Positions 16,700-24,362 of a stretch of DNA of 64,000 nt are shown here, in pieces. The DNA lies in the NCBI GenBank assembly GCA_027623295.1, contig JAQBXR010000001.1, positions 1 through 64,000 of the forward strand, read 5' to 3'. Origin of the DNA: Planctomycetota bacterium (GTDB lineage Bacteria; Planctomycetota; UBA1135). Each line of letters begins with the position of its first letter. Position 1 is the stretch's first letter. Below the pieces are notes generated by a model. The model was not told where the DNA came from. It did no database searches and saw only the letters and a list, made by a program, of their open reading frames with translations. The position numbers and the translations under genes were made by a program.

Positions 16700-19207
16700 T
16701 TAGTTGACCGTCAGAGTGTGAAGGTTGGAGTTCACAATCGAACCCGCATTGGTTGCGGCTTCAAAGTAAACCGTGAGGCCCGCACCGCGGGCTGGGACGG
16801 TAAAGGTGTGCGAGGCATCGCCATTGGAATCGGTGGTTCCGGTGTGGAACAAGGTCCATGGAGTGCCAATCTCAAACGGGGTACCGAAAATGGTAGAGCC
16901 TGCATTCGAAAAGCTGTAAAGCAAGTACCAAGTTCCACTTGGCGCGGCATTGCTCAAGTTGAAGCTAGCGCTGGCACCTGGGTTGACCGAAGTGGTGCCG
17001 GACAAAGTCATACTGCCACCGCCACCTACAGGCTCCAAGGTGTAGAGTTCGAAGTCGTCAATGTTCCAACCGCCGAACTCTAGGCCAGCATCGGACTCCA
17101 GGCTAAAGCGCACTTCCACCGCCGGGTTGTTGTCCGCAATAGAAGAGATGTCGATGTCCTGAATGCTCCAAGTATTATCGATCACGTTGCCGCTGAATGG
17201 GTTTTCCCAAACAACGGTGCCGTTGACGCGAATCTTGGCGTTGTCGAACTGACCTTCCTCAACCGTGAGCCAGCGCGCGAAACGCAACCTGACGCCGGTT
17301 TGTCCCGAACAGTCAATGCTTGGCGACTCGAGGTAGTTGCTAACGTTGGAAGCATAGGAACCGTTGAATCCACTTGGGCCGAGGTCGTTGCCCCAGCAAT
17401 TATTGCCAGAGAATGCACTACCCGGATCTTCGACTTTGCCGGCCGGAATACCGCGCTGCCAATCATCTTGCGAGGCCACTTGAACGTGGCTCCATCCTTC
17501 ATCGGTAGCGCCTTCAAAATCGTTGAAGGAGATACGGTTGTAGATGCCCACCACGAAACGGTGGAGGTTATCGCCCGCGGTCAAGCCATCTGGCAAAAAG
17601 CGCGTGTTGCCAAAGGAATCGGTGGCAACCATGTAGTACTCCACACGAACCGGGCTTTGTTGTCCCGGAATGCCACCCGACCACTCGTCTGGGGTACCCG
17701 TTTGGGTCATGGCGAGCGTGGTGTAGTTCGCAGCACCTTCCAAGCGCCAGAAGAGGTCGACGCCGGAAACCGTTGCCGCAGTCTGCGAGACAACATCGGC
17801 GATGGCGGTGTATGGACCGGTTTCGTTTTGCGTGTCGGTGAGTGGCACATGACTCATGGTCATGGACACCGGACGCGCCAACTCAGCGATGGTCGCTAAG
17901 GCGCCTTGGGTAATCATGCGCGACAGGTTGAAGTCGTTGGCTGAAACACCAGTGACGTCGTTTGCCGTGTGAATGTGTGGGCTGAAAGCACCAAGGTCTT
18001 CAAACGGGAAGGTCGAAGGGAAGCCGTGGTTGAAGAAAGACTTGTGGTCGCTGGTGCCGCCCGAAAGAAACCCAATGTTGATTTGCAAACCCGGGACGTA
18101 AGCGGCGTACACATCCATGGCGAAGTTATTGAGGCCGGTGTCGGTGTCATTGGTGACAAAGTCCACACTCAAAGAATCGCCAGGTGCGCGGTAAGCCGTC
18201 ATGTCGAGCTGCACCATGCCAATGACATCGGCACCAGCGTTATCTAGGAAAGCGGCGTAGGCTTCCGAACCTAGAAGACCAAACTCTTCGCCAGAGAAGG
18301 CACAAAAGCGAATGGTGTAATCAAAAGACTCACCGGCTAGAACGCGAGCAATTTCAAGAATGCCGGCGGTTCCAGATGCATCGTCGTCGGCGCCAGGAGC
18401 GGGGGAAGCTGCACTTCCCTGCCAGTTCACCGAGTCATAGTGGGCACCAATCACCACAATTTTGCTTGGGTCGGTGGTGCCCGTAATCTCTGCAATGACG
18501 ACGTCTGCGCCTGCATCGTAGTTAAAGGTGGTGGTGGTTAAGCCGAGACCTTGAAATTGACCGACCAGCCAGTTTTCGGCATTCACTTCCCCTTGCTCGA
18601 AGTGACGACGCGTACCAAAAGCTTCCATGGTGGCGACATCGTTCTGCAGGTTGGTCTGGGAGACTTGTGCAACCCAGCCAGCGATTTGAGGATTGGGGCT
18701 AATGGCACCAAGACGTCCACCAGTGAAGGAGGTCGGCTGCACACCCTGTAAGGACATTTGGCGCACTGCGCCATGGCAGCGGAAGTTGCTGTTTGCAGCT
18801 GCCGCGGCTTGCGACTTGTTCAAAGCACGCAACACAATGCGCTGGTCGCTGGAGGTCCATAGATGACGACCGGAATCGCCGACGCCATGAGAATCTTCTC
18901 CGGCGTGTTCGATAATCGTGAAGACCGATTCTCCGTCTGCCAAGGCAGGCAGGGCAATCATTTCCACGCCGATGCGTTGCGCCAGGTCGGCATCGATGTC
19001 ACCCAAAATGTAGCCACCAAGATCGTCGTACATGTTGCCATGACGAATCAAGGCATCGCGGAGTGATACTTCGGATTGGAAAACATAAACCGCGAACTGT
19101 GGTTCGGCGGTGATGAGGGCAGAGTCCACCGATGGAGCGGTGGCTGCGGGTGGCTCAGGCAGGACAGGATTCTGCAGCTGGGACGCAAGGAGCAGGCTAA
19201 GGAGCAA
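16700..19207 (-). CDS. Secreted M28 aminopeptidase with long C-terminal adhesion-type module
   Basis: The 835-residue protein has a hydrophobic N-terminus (LLSLLLASQLQNP) and an M28 domain at about residues 190-445: zinc His256 (VIGAHYDS), bridging Asp274 (PGADDDASG), catalytic Glu307/308 (AFSGEEFGLLG), Asp335 (VQLDMTAY) and His413 (HIHTAND). From about residue 450 the chain holds an Ig-like segment, a MAM/jelly-roll-like domain (SFNDFEGATDEGW onward) and a terminal beta domain. This second half is almost the same as in the next upstream gene, which has a different protease domain. The apparent start is TTG at 19207 with no clear ribosome site, so the true start could differ. Likely an exported digestive peptidase. 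Confidence 0.87.
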   Translation of the reverse strand: MLLSLLLASQLQNPVLPEPPAATAPSVDSALITAEPQFAVYVFQSEVSLRDALIRHGNMYDDLGGYILGDIDADLAQRIGVEMIALPALADGESVFTIIEHAGEDSHGVGDSGRHLWTSSDQRIVLRALNKSQAAAAANSNFRCHGAVRQMSLQGVQPTSFTGGRLGAISPNPQIAGWVAQVSQTNLQNDVATMEAFGTRRHFEQGEVNAENWLVGQFQGLGLTTTTFNYDAGADVVIAEITGTTDPSKIVVIGAHYDSVNWQGSAASPAPGADDDASGTAGILEIARVLAGESFDYTIRFCAFSGEEFGLLGSEAYAAFLDNAGADVIGMVQLDMTAYRAPGDSLSVDFVTNDTDTGLNNFAMDVYAAYVPGLQINIGFLSGGTSDHKSFFNHGFPSTFPFEDLGAFSPHIHTANDVTGVSANDFNLSRMITQGALATIAELARPVSMTMSHVPLTDTQNETGPYTAIADVVSQTAATVSGVDLFWRLEGAANYTTLAMTQTGTPDEWSGGIPGQQSPVRVEYYMVATDSFGNTRFLPDGLTAGDNLHRFVVGIYNRISFNDFEGATDEGWSHVQVASQDDWQRGIPAGKVEDPGSAFSGNNCWGNDLGPSGFNGSYASNVSNYLESPSIDCSGQTGVRLRFARWLTVEEGQFDNAKIRVNGTVVWENPFSGNVIDNTWSIQDIDISSIADNNPAVEVRFSLESDAGLEFGGWNIDDFELYTLEPVGGGGSMTLSGTTSVNPGASASFNLSNAAPSGTWYLLYSFSNAGSTIFGTPFEIGTPWTLFHTGTTDSNGDASHTFTVPARGAGLTVYFEAATNAGSIVNSNLHTLTVN

Positions 19208-19265
19208 GGGACTTGAAATTAAGGGAAAAGCCAGGGGAGGTTGTTGAAACGTGTGGAGAAGAGGA

Positions 19266-19295
19266 AAGGGGCGGCCCGTTTCGGAGCCGCCCCTT
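19266..19295 (-). terminator. Intrinsic terminator after the 970-residue metalloprotease gene
   Basis: AAGGGGCGGC and GCCGCCCCTT form a 10-bp GC-rich stem with a 10-base loop. Read on the minus strand it is followed by TTTCCTCTTCT, a pyrimidine run with several T. It starts about 11 bases after the stop of the upstream metalloprotease and about 60 bases before the M28 gene, so the two related genes may be transcribed separately. Confidence 0.7.
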
Positions 19296-19306
19296 CGAGT
19301 TTACGC

Positions 19307-22219
19307 TTACTGAACCGTGAAGGTCAGCAAGTTGGAGTCTTCGATCCCGCCAGCACCTTGAGCGCCAACTTCCATGTAACCAGTTGCGCCAGATGGCAGG
19401 TTAGGTGGAATGGTGAAGCTGGTCGATGCGTTACCGGCTGCATCTGCAGTACCGGTGTTCATGACGTTGAAGTTAGGACCAACATCGAAGGTGTGACCGA
19501 AGATCACGGTTCCGGCGTTGGATGCACTTGCCAAGAAGCCCCAGCTTGCGCCAGCAGACATGGCACTCATGGTGTAGTTCACCGTTGCACCCGGAAGTGC
19601 GGTGGTGTCTCCACTCAAGAGAATGGTGTCGCTGCCACCAGGGACTGGCTCCAGGGTCATCAGTTCAAAGTTATCCAAGTTCCAGCCGCCAAGCTCAAGG
19701 CCACCGTCCGAAATTAGGGTGTAGCGAACTTTAACCGAAGGGTTGTTGTCTGCAATCGCAGAGATATCAATCTCCTGCATGCTCCATGCACTTGCACGAT
19801 CATCGCCAGCGAATGGGTTTATGTAAACCTGAATGCCGTTCACCGTAATGATGGCACTGTCGTATCGACTCTCTTCAACGTTCAACCAGCGAGCGAAACG
19901 CAAAGTCACACCGGTTTCGCCGGTACAGTCAATCGATGGAGACTCAAGGTAGTTGTTGACGTTTGCAGCATAGCTACCGTTGAATCCAGAAGGACCAAGG
20001 TCGTTACCCCAGCAGTTGTTGCCGTCGAACGCAGAGCTTGGGTCATCGACCTTGCCTGCAGGAACGCCGCGCATCCAATCGTCTTGGGTTGTAACCTGAG
20101 CGTGAACCCAACCTTCGTCGGTAGCACCTTCAAAGTCGTTGAAGTAAATCTGGTTCTCAACACCGACTACGAACATCAGTTCGCTGCCGTTGCGGGGGAA
20201 GTCCTCGGTGTTACCGCCACTATCCGAAGATTCAATGTGGTAGCTCACGCGGGCAGGAGAAGCCTGTCCAGGAATGCCTGCGGTGTAAGAACTGCCAGAG
20301 TTGGACATTGGAATGGTGACTTCAGGGCCGCCATCGACGGAGTAAACCACGTCGGCAGAGGTGATCACGTTGCCAATCAAGCTGGTGATGTCTGCATCCA
20401 CTACGTAAGGACCAGCTTCAGAGAGGCTGTTTCCAAGTGGAGTGTGTGCAATCTGGATGAGCTGAATATCCACGCCATCGAAACCTTGCTGACGGAAACC
20501 TGCGTCAATGTCAGCGTAATTTGGAGTGCCGTTGAAGATGTTGCCATCGTTGTCATCTAGGGTCAGCCAGTGCTCTTCAATGATGGTTCTAATCTGCCCA
20601 TCGTTGTAAGCGTTCATCCAACCGATGAGCAAGGTGTCTGCAGTGAGGTCACCCGAAGCGTTGCCCAAGGTGTTGTTGAGGTTCACGCGAACCTTCCACA
20701 ATGCACCCATGAGAACTTCACCGTCGGCGTGCACTTGGCCGTAACAACCTGGGTTGCTATCGCCACAGAACTGACGGTTGTTGGTGCCAGTGCGGATGAA
20801 ACCACCACCGGTGAAGAAGTTTTGACCGACGATTGGGGTGTCATAAGCGTACATCGCAAAGACGTCTGCGTTACCTTCGCCGAAGCCATCGGAACCGTTG
20901 CCGCTTGCGTAAAGAACGTTCATCCAGTGACCTTCCTCGTGTGCAACTACGGTGCTGAAACCGGTGTTGTTACAACCGCCGCCAGATGAGAACATGTTGA
21001 TGGAAGAACCATCAAAGTATGCATTACAAGTGGAGTTGAGGTTGGCATTGGTGCGGACCTGGAAATCTACCGTGGTATCGCTTGGATCAATACTCTTCAG
21101 CCAAGTGCGTACGTCCAGCACCGAGTCATAGCAGCTTGCTTCCGAGGTGATGAACTCGGTTTGCGCCGCGTTCATGGTCAAGGTTCCAGGAGCTCCAGGA
21201 GTGAAGCTAGTGGTGGTGCTGTGACCGCCACCCGCCTGGTTGAACACGCGGCAGAACGGACCGTTAAAGGTTGCCGTAATGTTGACCGGGTTACTGTTTG
21301 GAGTGTTCAGAACAAAGTCACCATTGGCATCGGTTTGGGTGTTGCCAACCGGGCTGGTCAAGTTCATGAACGGCATGGTGTGCAAGGTCGGTGGGTTTGC
21401 ACCACTGTTTGCACTCGTGCCAGGAGTGGCAAAGCTGTTCACAGTTCCGGTTGCCTGTTGGTTGTGAATCAGGTTGCGCTCTTCGAGCATTTCCAGGGAA
21501 CCGTTGTCAGCAGCAATGTAGATATTGCGGCCGGCTGGGTTCGTAGGGTTTTCCTGGTTGCGGATTTCGAGGGACCATGCAAGGCGTGGTTCCATGAACT
21601 TGCCAGGAGAGTGCTTGATGATCACCAACTCAGGAATGCCGACGAAGGTTGGCTCGCGGCCGCCTTCAAGGTCTGCGTAATAACCGATGGCAGCGTTGGC
21701 TGCAGCAAAACGATCCGCGACGGGACGAACGGAGAGCGATTCCACACCTGGAATGGCGCGGCTGTCCAAAGAGAGCAAGGAGCCCTTGGTGTTGAAAATG
21801 GCGTGTGCCGATGCATCGAGAACTTCAATGCCTTGCACATGCTGACGGAATTCAACCGCCACCTTGTCGGTGGTGCCAATCTGTTGCAGAGCCAAAAACT
21901 TGACTTGCTCTAGAGTTAGGCTGCCATCGGCAACTGCGAAAATTCCGTAGGCTTCATCGAAAGCCATCCGCGCAAGCTCTTCATAATCGGAATCGAGCGA
22001 AGGCGTAAAGGGAGCTTCGGTGTGATAACCCCACAGGTGGCGACCTGTAGTGAGGTCATCGTGGAGTCGTAGGCGCCAATTTTCTCCGTGTTGGTTCTGC
22101 CAGGTGTCGAGCGCATCGCCGACGGGGTCCTGGACAGGAGCTTCACTTTGAGAAAAGGCGGCGGGCGAAAAGCCCAGGCACGCCGCGACGGCGCAAGTAA
22201 TTAGGGTCCTTGTGTACAT
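19307..22219 (-). CDS. Secreted gluzincin metalloprotease (M36/M4-like) with shared C-terminal module
   Basis: The 970-residue protein has a signal peptide (about residues 1-24, ending AAFSQ) and an FTP-like propeptide region (about 70-250). The catalytic domain contains HEEGH (427-431) and the third ligand Glu448 in GFGEGNADVF, the fungalysin-like gluzincin pattern. From about residue 590 come an Ig-like segment, a MAM/jelly-roll-like domain and a terminal beta domain that closely match the M28 gene downstream. The sequence just before the ATG on this strand reads AACCTCCTAAC, which is the complement of a ribosome site, so initiation is not Shine-Dalgarno driven. A terminator follows at 19266-19295. 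Probably an extracellular digestive protease. Confidence 0.87.
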   Translation of the reverse strand: MYTRTLITCAVAACLGFSPAAFSQSEAPVQDPVGDALDTWQNQHGENWRLRLHDDLTTGRHLWGYHTEAPFTPSLDSDYEELARMAFDEAYGIFAVADGSLTLEQVKFLALQQIGTTDKVAVEFRQHVQGIEVLDASAHAIFNTKGSLLSLDSRAIPGVESLSVRPVADRFAAANAAIGYYADLEGGREPTFVGIPELVIIKHSPGKFMEPRLAWSLEIRNQENPTNPAGRNIYIAADNGSLEMLEERNLIHNQQATGTVNSFATPGTSANSGANPPTLHTMPFMNLTSPVGNTQTDANGDFVLNTPNSNPVNITATFNGPFCRVFNQAGGGHSTTTSFTPGAPGTLTMNAAQTEFITSEASCYDSVLDVRTWLKSIDPSDTTVDFQVRTNANLNSTCNAYFDGSSINMFSSGGGCNNTGFSTVVAHEEGHWMNVLYASGNGSDGFGEGNADVFAMYAYDTPIVGQNFFTGGGFIRTGTNNRQFCGDSNPGCYGQVHADGEVLMGALWKVRVNLNNTLGNASGDLTADTLLIGWMNAYNDGQIRTIIEEHWLTLDDNDGNIFNGTPNYADIDAGFRQQGFDGVDIQLIQIAHTPLGNSLSEAGPYVVDADITSLIGNVITSADVVYSVDGGPEVTIPMSNSGSSYTAGIPGQASPARVSYHIESSDSGGNTEDFPRNGSELMFVVGVENQIYFNDFEGATDEGWVHAQVTTQDDWMRGVPAGKVDDPSSAFDGNNCWGNDLGPSGFNGSYAANVNNYLESPSIDCTGETGVTLRFARWLNVEESRYDSAIITVNGIQVYINPFAGDDRASAWSMQEIDISAIADNNPSVKVRYTLISDGGLELGGWNLDNFELMTLEPVPGGSDTILLSGDTTALPGATVNYTMSAMSAGASWGFLASASNAGTVIFGHTFDVGPNFNVMNTGTADAAGNASTSFTIPPNLPSGATGYMEVGAQGAGGIEDSNLLTFTVQ

Positions 22220-22550
22220 GTTAGGAGGTTTGGGAAATCCCGGCGCAAGGGAAGCGCCTGTAGGAGTGGGACGAGTGAACAGCTAGTAGGTTCCAGAAAC
22301 TTGGTTAACCAGGTTTATTAGGATAACCTTGACTTGGTTAACCAGGTTTATTAGGATAACCTTGATTTAGGGGCTATCGATGGAAAATGCATACTCCTAA
22401 TTTAGGGAATTGGGGCATTACTAGGAAATCTCAGTCAGGACGCCGGTTAGGTAATAAGATTATCCTGAAGTCGCACCTAGCCTCCCTCTAATCCAGGGAG
22501 AGCGATTTCAAAGCCCCTTGGGCAACTTCGGCCCCTCTCGCACCGAAACC
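22220..22550. other. Long divergent intergenic region with repeats
   Basis: These 331 bases separate the divergent metalloprotease and lipoprotein genes. I see no gene here. It holds a small GGCGC/GCGCC hairpin in the protease leader (22242-22258), a perfect 33-bp tandem repeat (22299-22364) and a related inverted motif at 22456-22466. The region is richer in A and T than its surroundings and is the longest promoter-like gap in the window. Confidence 0.6.
22299..22364. repeat. Perfect tandem direct repeat, 2 x 33 bp, with internal palindrome
   Basis: Copies at 22299-22331 and 22332-22364 are identical. Each begins with ACTTGGTTAACCAGG, which centres on the palindrome TGGTTAACCA, and ends with TTAGGATAACCTTG. 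AGGTT...AACCT within a copy can also pair. A further AGGATAAYCTT match lies inverted at 22456-22466. The layout looks like two adjacent operators for a dimeric regulator controlling one or both divergent genes; no regulator gene is adjacent. Confidence 0.85.
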
Positions 22551-23408
22551 ATGCATCTCACCTCACGAATCCCCACTATTGGCCGCAACCTCCTGTTGCT
22601 GTATATGTTTGCCCTGGCAGCCTGTGCCCACCCAGGACCCGACTCCCTTTCTTCCACAACTGGTACCGGCGGTGGAGACGGAGAAGCCACCATCACATTC
22701 GACCTCTCCAACCTGGAAGGCGACTGGGTTGGCCAACTCATCCCTGATAATTTGGCACGCCCAGAGCGGAACTTTTACGTCCGTATTGCCGCTGGAGCGG
22801 TCACGGAGGCCGCTGACAGCCTGGGCAATGAGTGGAAGGGCGCGAATTCAACGCGCACACTCGATTTCTCAGAGGCCGGCGTAATGCAGACCATCATGGA
22901 GTCCACCGTCTTCACCAACACCATGGTCATGGACGCTCAAATGGACGATGCCATGTCCACTCTGACTGGAACCTTCAGCCACCTCGCCCCAGATGGCGCC
23001 TTAATCGAAGGCAGCTTTGTCTTGGTGCACAGCATTGGTTCCGGCCACTTTCCCGATAGCCTGATTAGTGGCGTCTGGGATGGCTTCGGCGCCAACGAAA
23101 TGGCCAAGCGTCGCACCTTCACCGCGACTTTGGATACCGATGGCACTGTGCTGAGTGGCGAAATCCGTCGCCCAGATAACGACGAGCTCATCCACAGCTA
23201 TGCGACCGGATCTGGCGTCTTCGCCTACTCCGATAGCGCGATTGGCCGTATTGACGACGTCGTGATTCTCGGCGACGACGGCTCTACTCTGACTTTCGTT
23301 TACCTGTTGGTCGATGAAGAAGGCTCCCTGCTCGGCGGGCCTGGCTTTGATTCTCAACTTGGCGCCGGGGTTGTAGAACTCAACCGCATAGCAGTGGCTC
23401 CAAGGTAA
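22551..23408 (+). CDS. Lipoprotein of unknown function
   Basis: The 285-residue product starts at the ATG at 22551, giving a basic N-terminus, a hydrophobic stretch and the lipobox LAAC (YMFALAACAHPG). A glycine/threonine/serine-rich linker follows, then a beta-rich domain with two similar halves: LEGDWVGQLIPDN near residue 60 and ISGVWDGFGANEM near residue 175, each a WxG-type strand followed by an FYV/FTATLDTDG pattern. This suggests a duplicated small beta-barrel or lipocalin-like fold. I do not recognise a family. It is divergent from the metalloprotease across the repeat region and ends before a terminator-like hairpin. Confidence 0.7.
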   Translation: MHLTSRIPTIGRNLLLLYMFALAACAHPGPDSLSSTTGTGGGDGEATITFDLSNLEGDWVGQLIPDNLARPERNFYVRIAAGAVTEAADSLGNEWKGANSTRTLDFSEAGVMQTIMESTVFTNTMVMDAQMDDAMSTLTGTFSHLAPDGALIEGSFVLVHSIGSGHFPDSLISGVWDGFGANEMAKRRTFTATLDTDGTVLSGEIRRPDNDELIHSYATGSGVFAYSDSAIGRIDDVVILGDDGSTLTFVYLLVDEEGSLLGGPGFDSQLGAGVVELNRIAVAPR

Positions 23409-23450
23409 ATCCTTCGACTTCACCTGAGCATGCTGCGGCTTGTCTAAAAT

Positions 23451-23482
23451 AAGGGGCTCATGGCGAGCCCCTTTACTTTTTT
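23451..23482 (+). terminator. Terminator-like hairpin overlapping the start of the next gene
   Basis: AAGGGGCTC (23451-23459), loop ATGGC, and GAGCCCCTT (23465-23473) form a perfect 9-bp stem, followed by TACTTTTTT (T run 23477-23482). It lies 42 bases after the lipoprotein stop and is a good intrinsic terminator. Oddly, the loop starts with the ATG of the HAD gene and the stem contains its likely ribosome site (AAGGGG). Confidence 0.65.
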
Positions 23483-24362
23483 GACCGACTTCGACGGCGT
23501 GTGGACCAACCCGTGGCGCGAGTTGCAGGCCGTCCATAAAACAGTGCACGGTGAATTGGCACGCATGGCGGGGCACAGCATGGAGGAAATGGACCCGACA
23601 TATCAGGGTTTTCGCAGCGCAGTGTTAGCCCGGCCGGAACATCATGGTTGGCAGTTGGATAACCGATTCAGTTCCTACGTCGATGAGGATTATTTTGCGG
23701 TACCCACTGCCATCGGCCAGCACATCGACCAAGCGGCTTGCGAGGTCTCATCGAGTTTCCGCAATTTGGTGCTGAAGGAATACGGAACCGTGCTCGAGTT
23801 TTTGGATTATTGCTACCACAGCACCTGCGATCGTTTTCGTTTAGAGGTCGACCACGATTTAACCGAAGGTGCCGCCCGCATTTTACATTGGCTGATAGAG
23901 AACGATGTCAACGTCGTCTTTGCCACCAATGCACCCGGCGGAAAAGTGGTGGATTGGTTTTCGCATCATGGATTTTGCGTAGCCGACGGACGTGACACCG
24001 AACCAGGTTCTTCGCAACTGCGCGTGTATGGTCGTTCCGGAAAACAGTTTCTTGGCGATGCGCACCACACCATGGATTTCTCAGGACGTGCGGTGCACAC
24101 CAATCGTCCGCAGTACCGCGAAATCTTGGAGCGCGAAAATCCGAACCTAGTGGTGGGCGATGTCCTCTCCCTAGACCTATCCCAACCTTTAGCCATGCGC
24201 GTGGAAGGTCATCCGGCGGCGCCGCAAGGAGTGGGGATAATGGACTTGCCGCACACTCCACAGTGGGTGAAGGATTCGGTGTCGACAGAACCCGGTCACG
24301 TGGACTTTTTAGTGCCTCACGTAACCGCTTTGCCGCGCATCGTTAACTTCCTGCGTGGATAG
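23460..24362 (+). CDS. HAD-superfamily hydrolase
   Basis: The 300-residue product has the HAD nucleophile motif DxD near the start (TDFDGVW, D10 and D12), a motif II-like VVFATNAPGG and a motif IV-like NLVVGDVLSLDL near residue 235. A long insert between motifs I and II is probably a cap domain with several His and Cys residues. It is likely a cytoplasmic phosphatase; the substrate is unknown. The ATG at 23460 sits in the loop of a terminator-like hairpin; a TTG at 23481 (just before ACC GAC) would be an alternative start outside it. The 3' end overlaps the convergent methyltransferase gene by 20 bases. Confidence 0.75.
   Translation: MASPFTFLTDFDGVWTNPWRELQAVHKTVHGELARMAGHSMEEMDPTYQGFRSAVLARPEHHGWQLDNRFSSYVDEDYFAVPTAIGQHIDQAACEVSSSFRNLVLKEYGTVLEFLDYCYHSTCDRFRLEVDHDLTEGAARILHWLIENDVNVVFATNAPGGKVVDWFSHHGFCVADGRDTEPGSSQLRVYGRSGKQFLGDAHHTMDFSGRAVHTNRPQYREILERENPNLVVGDVLSLDLSQPLAMRVEGHPAAPQGVGIMDLPHTPQWVKDSVSTEPGHVDFLVPHVTALPRIVNFLRG

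Noticed and set aside
17300-17899. Plus-strand open frame (about 199 codons) antisense to the M28 protease
   Set aside because: It mirrors the codon pattern of the coding strand and has no similarity to any family I know.
21161-21913. Long plus-strand open frame (about 250 codons) antisense to the M36/M4-like protease
   Set aside because: It is opposite a well-supported catalytic and propeptide region and has no signal, domain or ribosome site.
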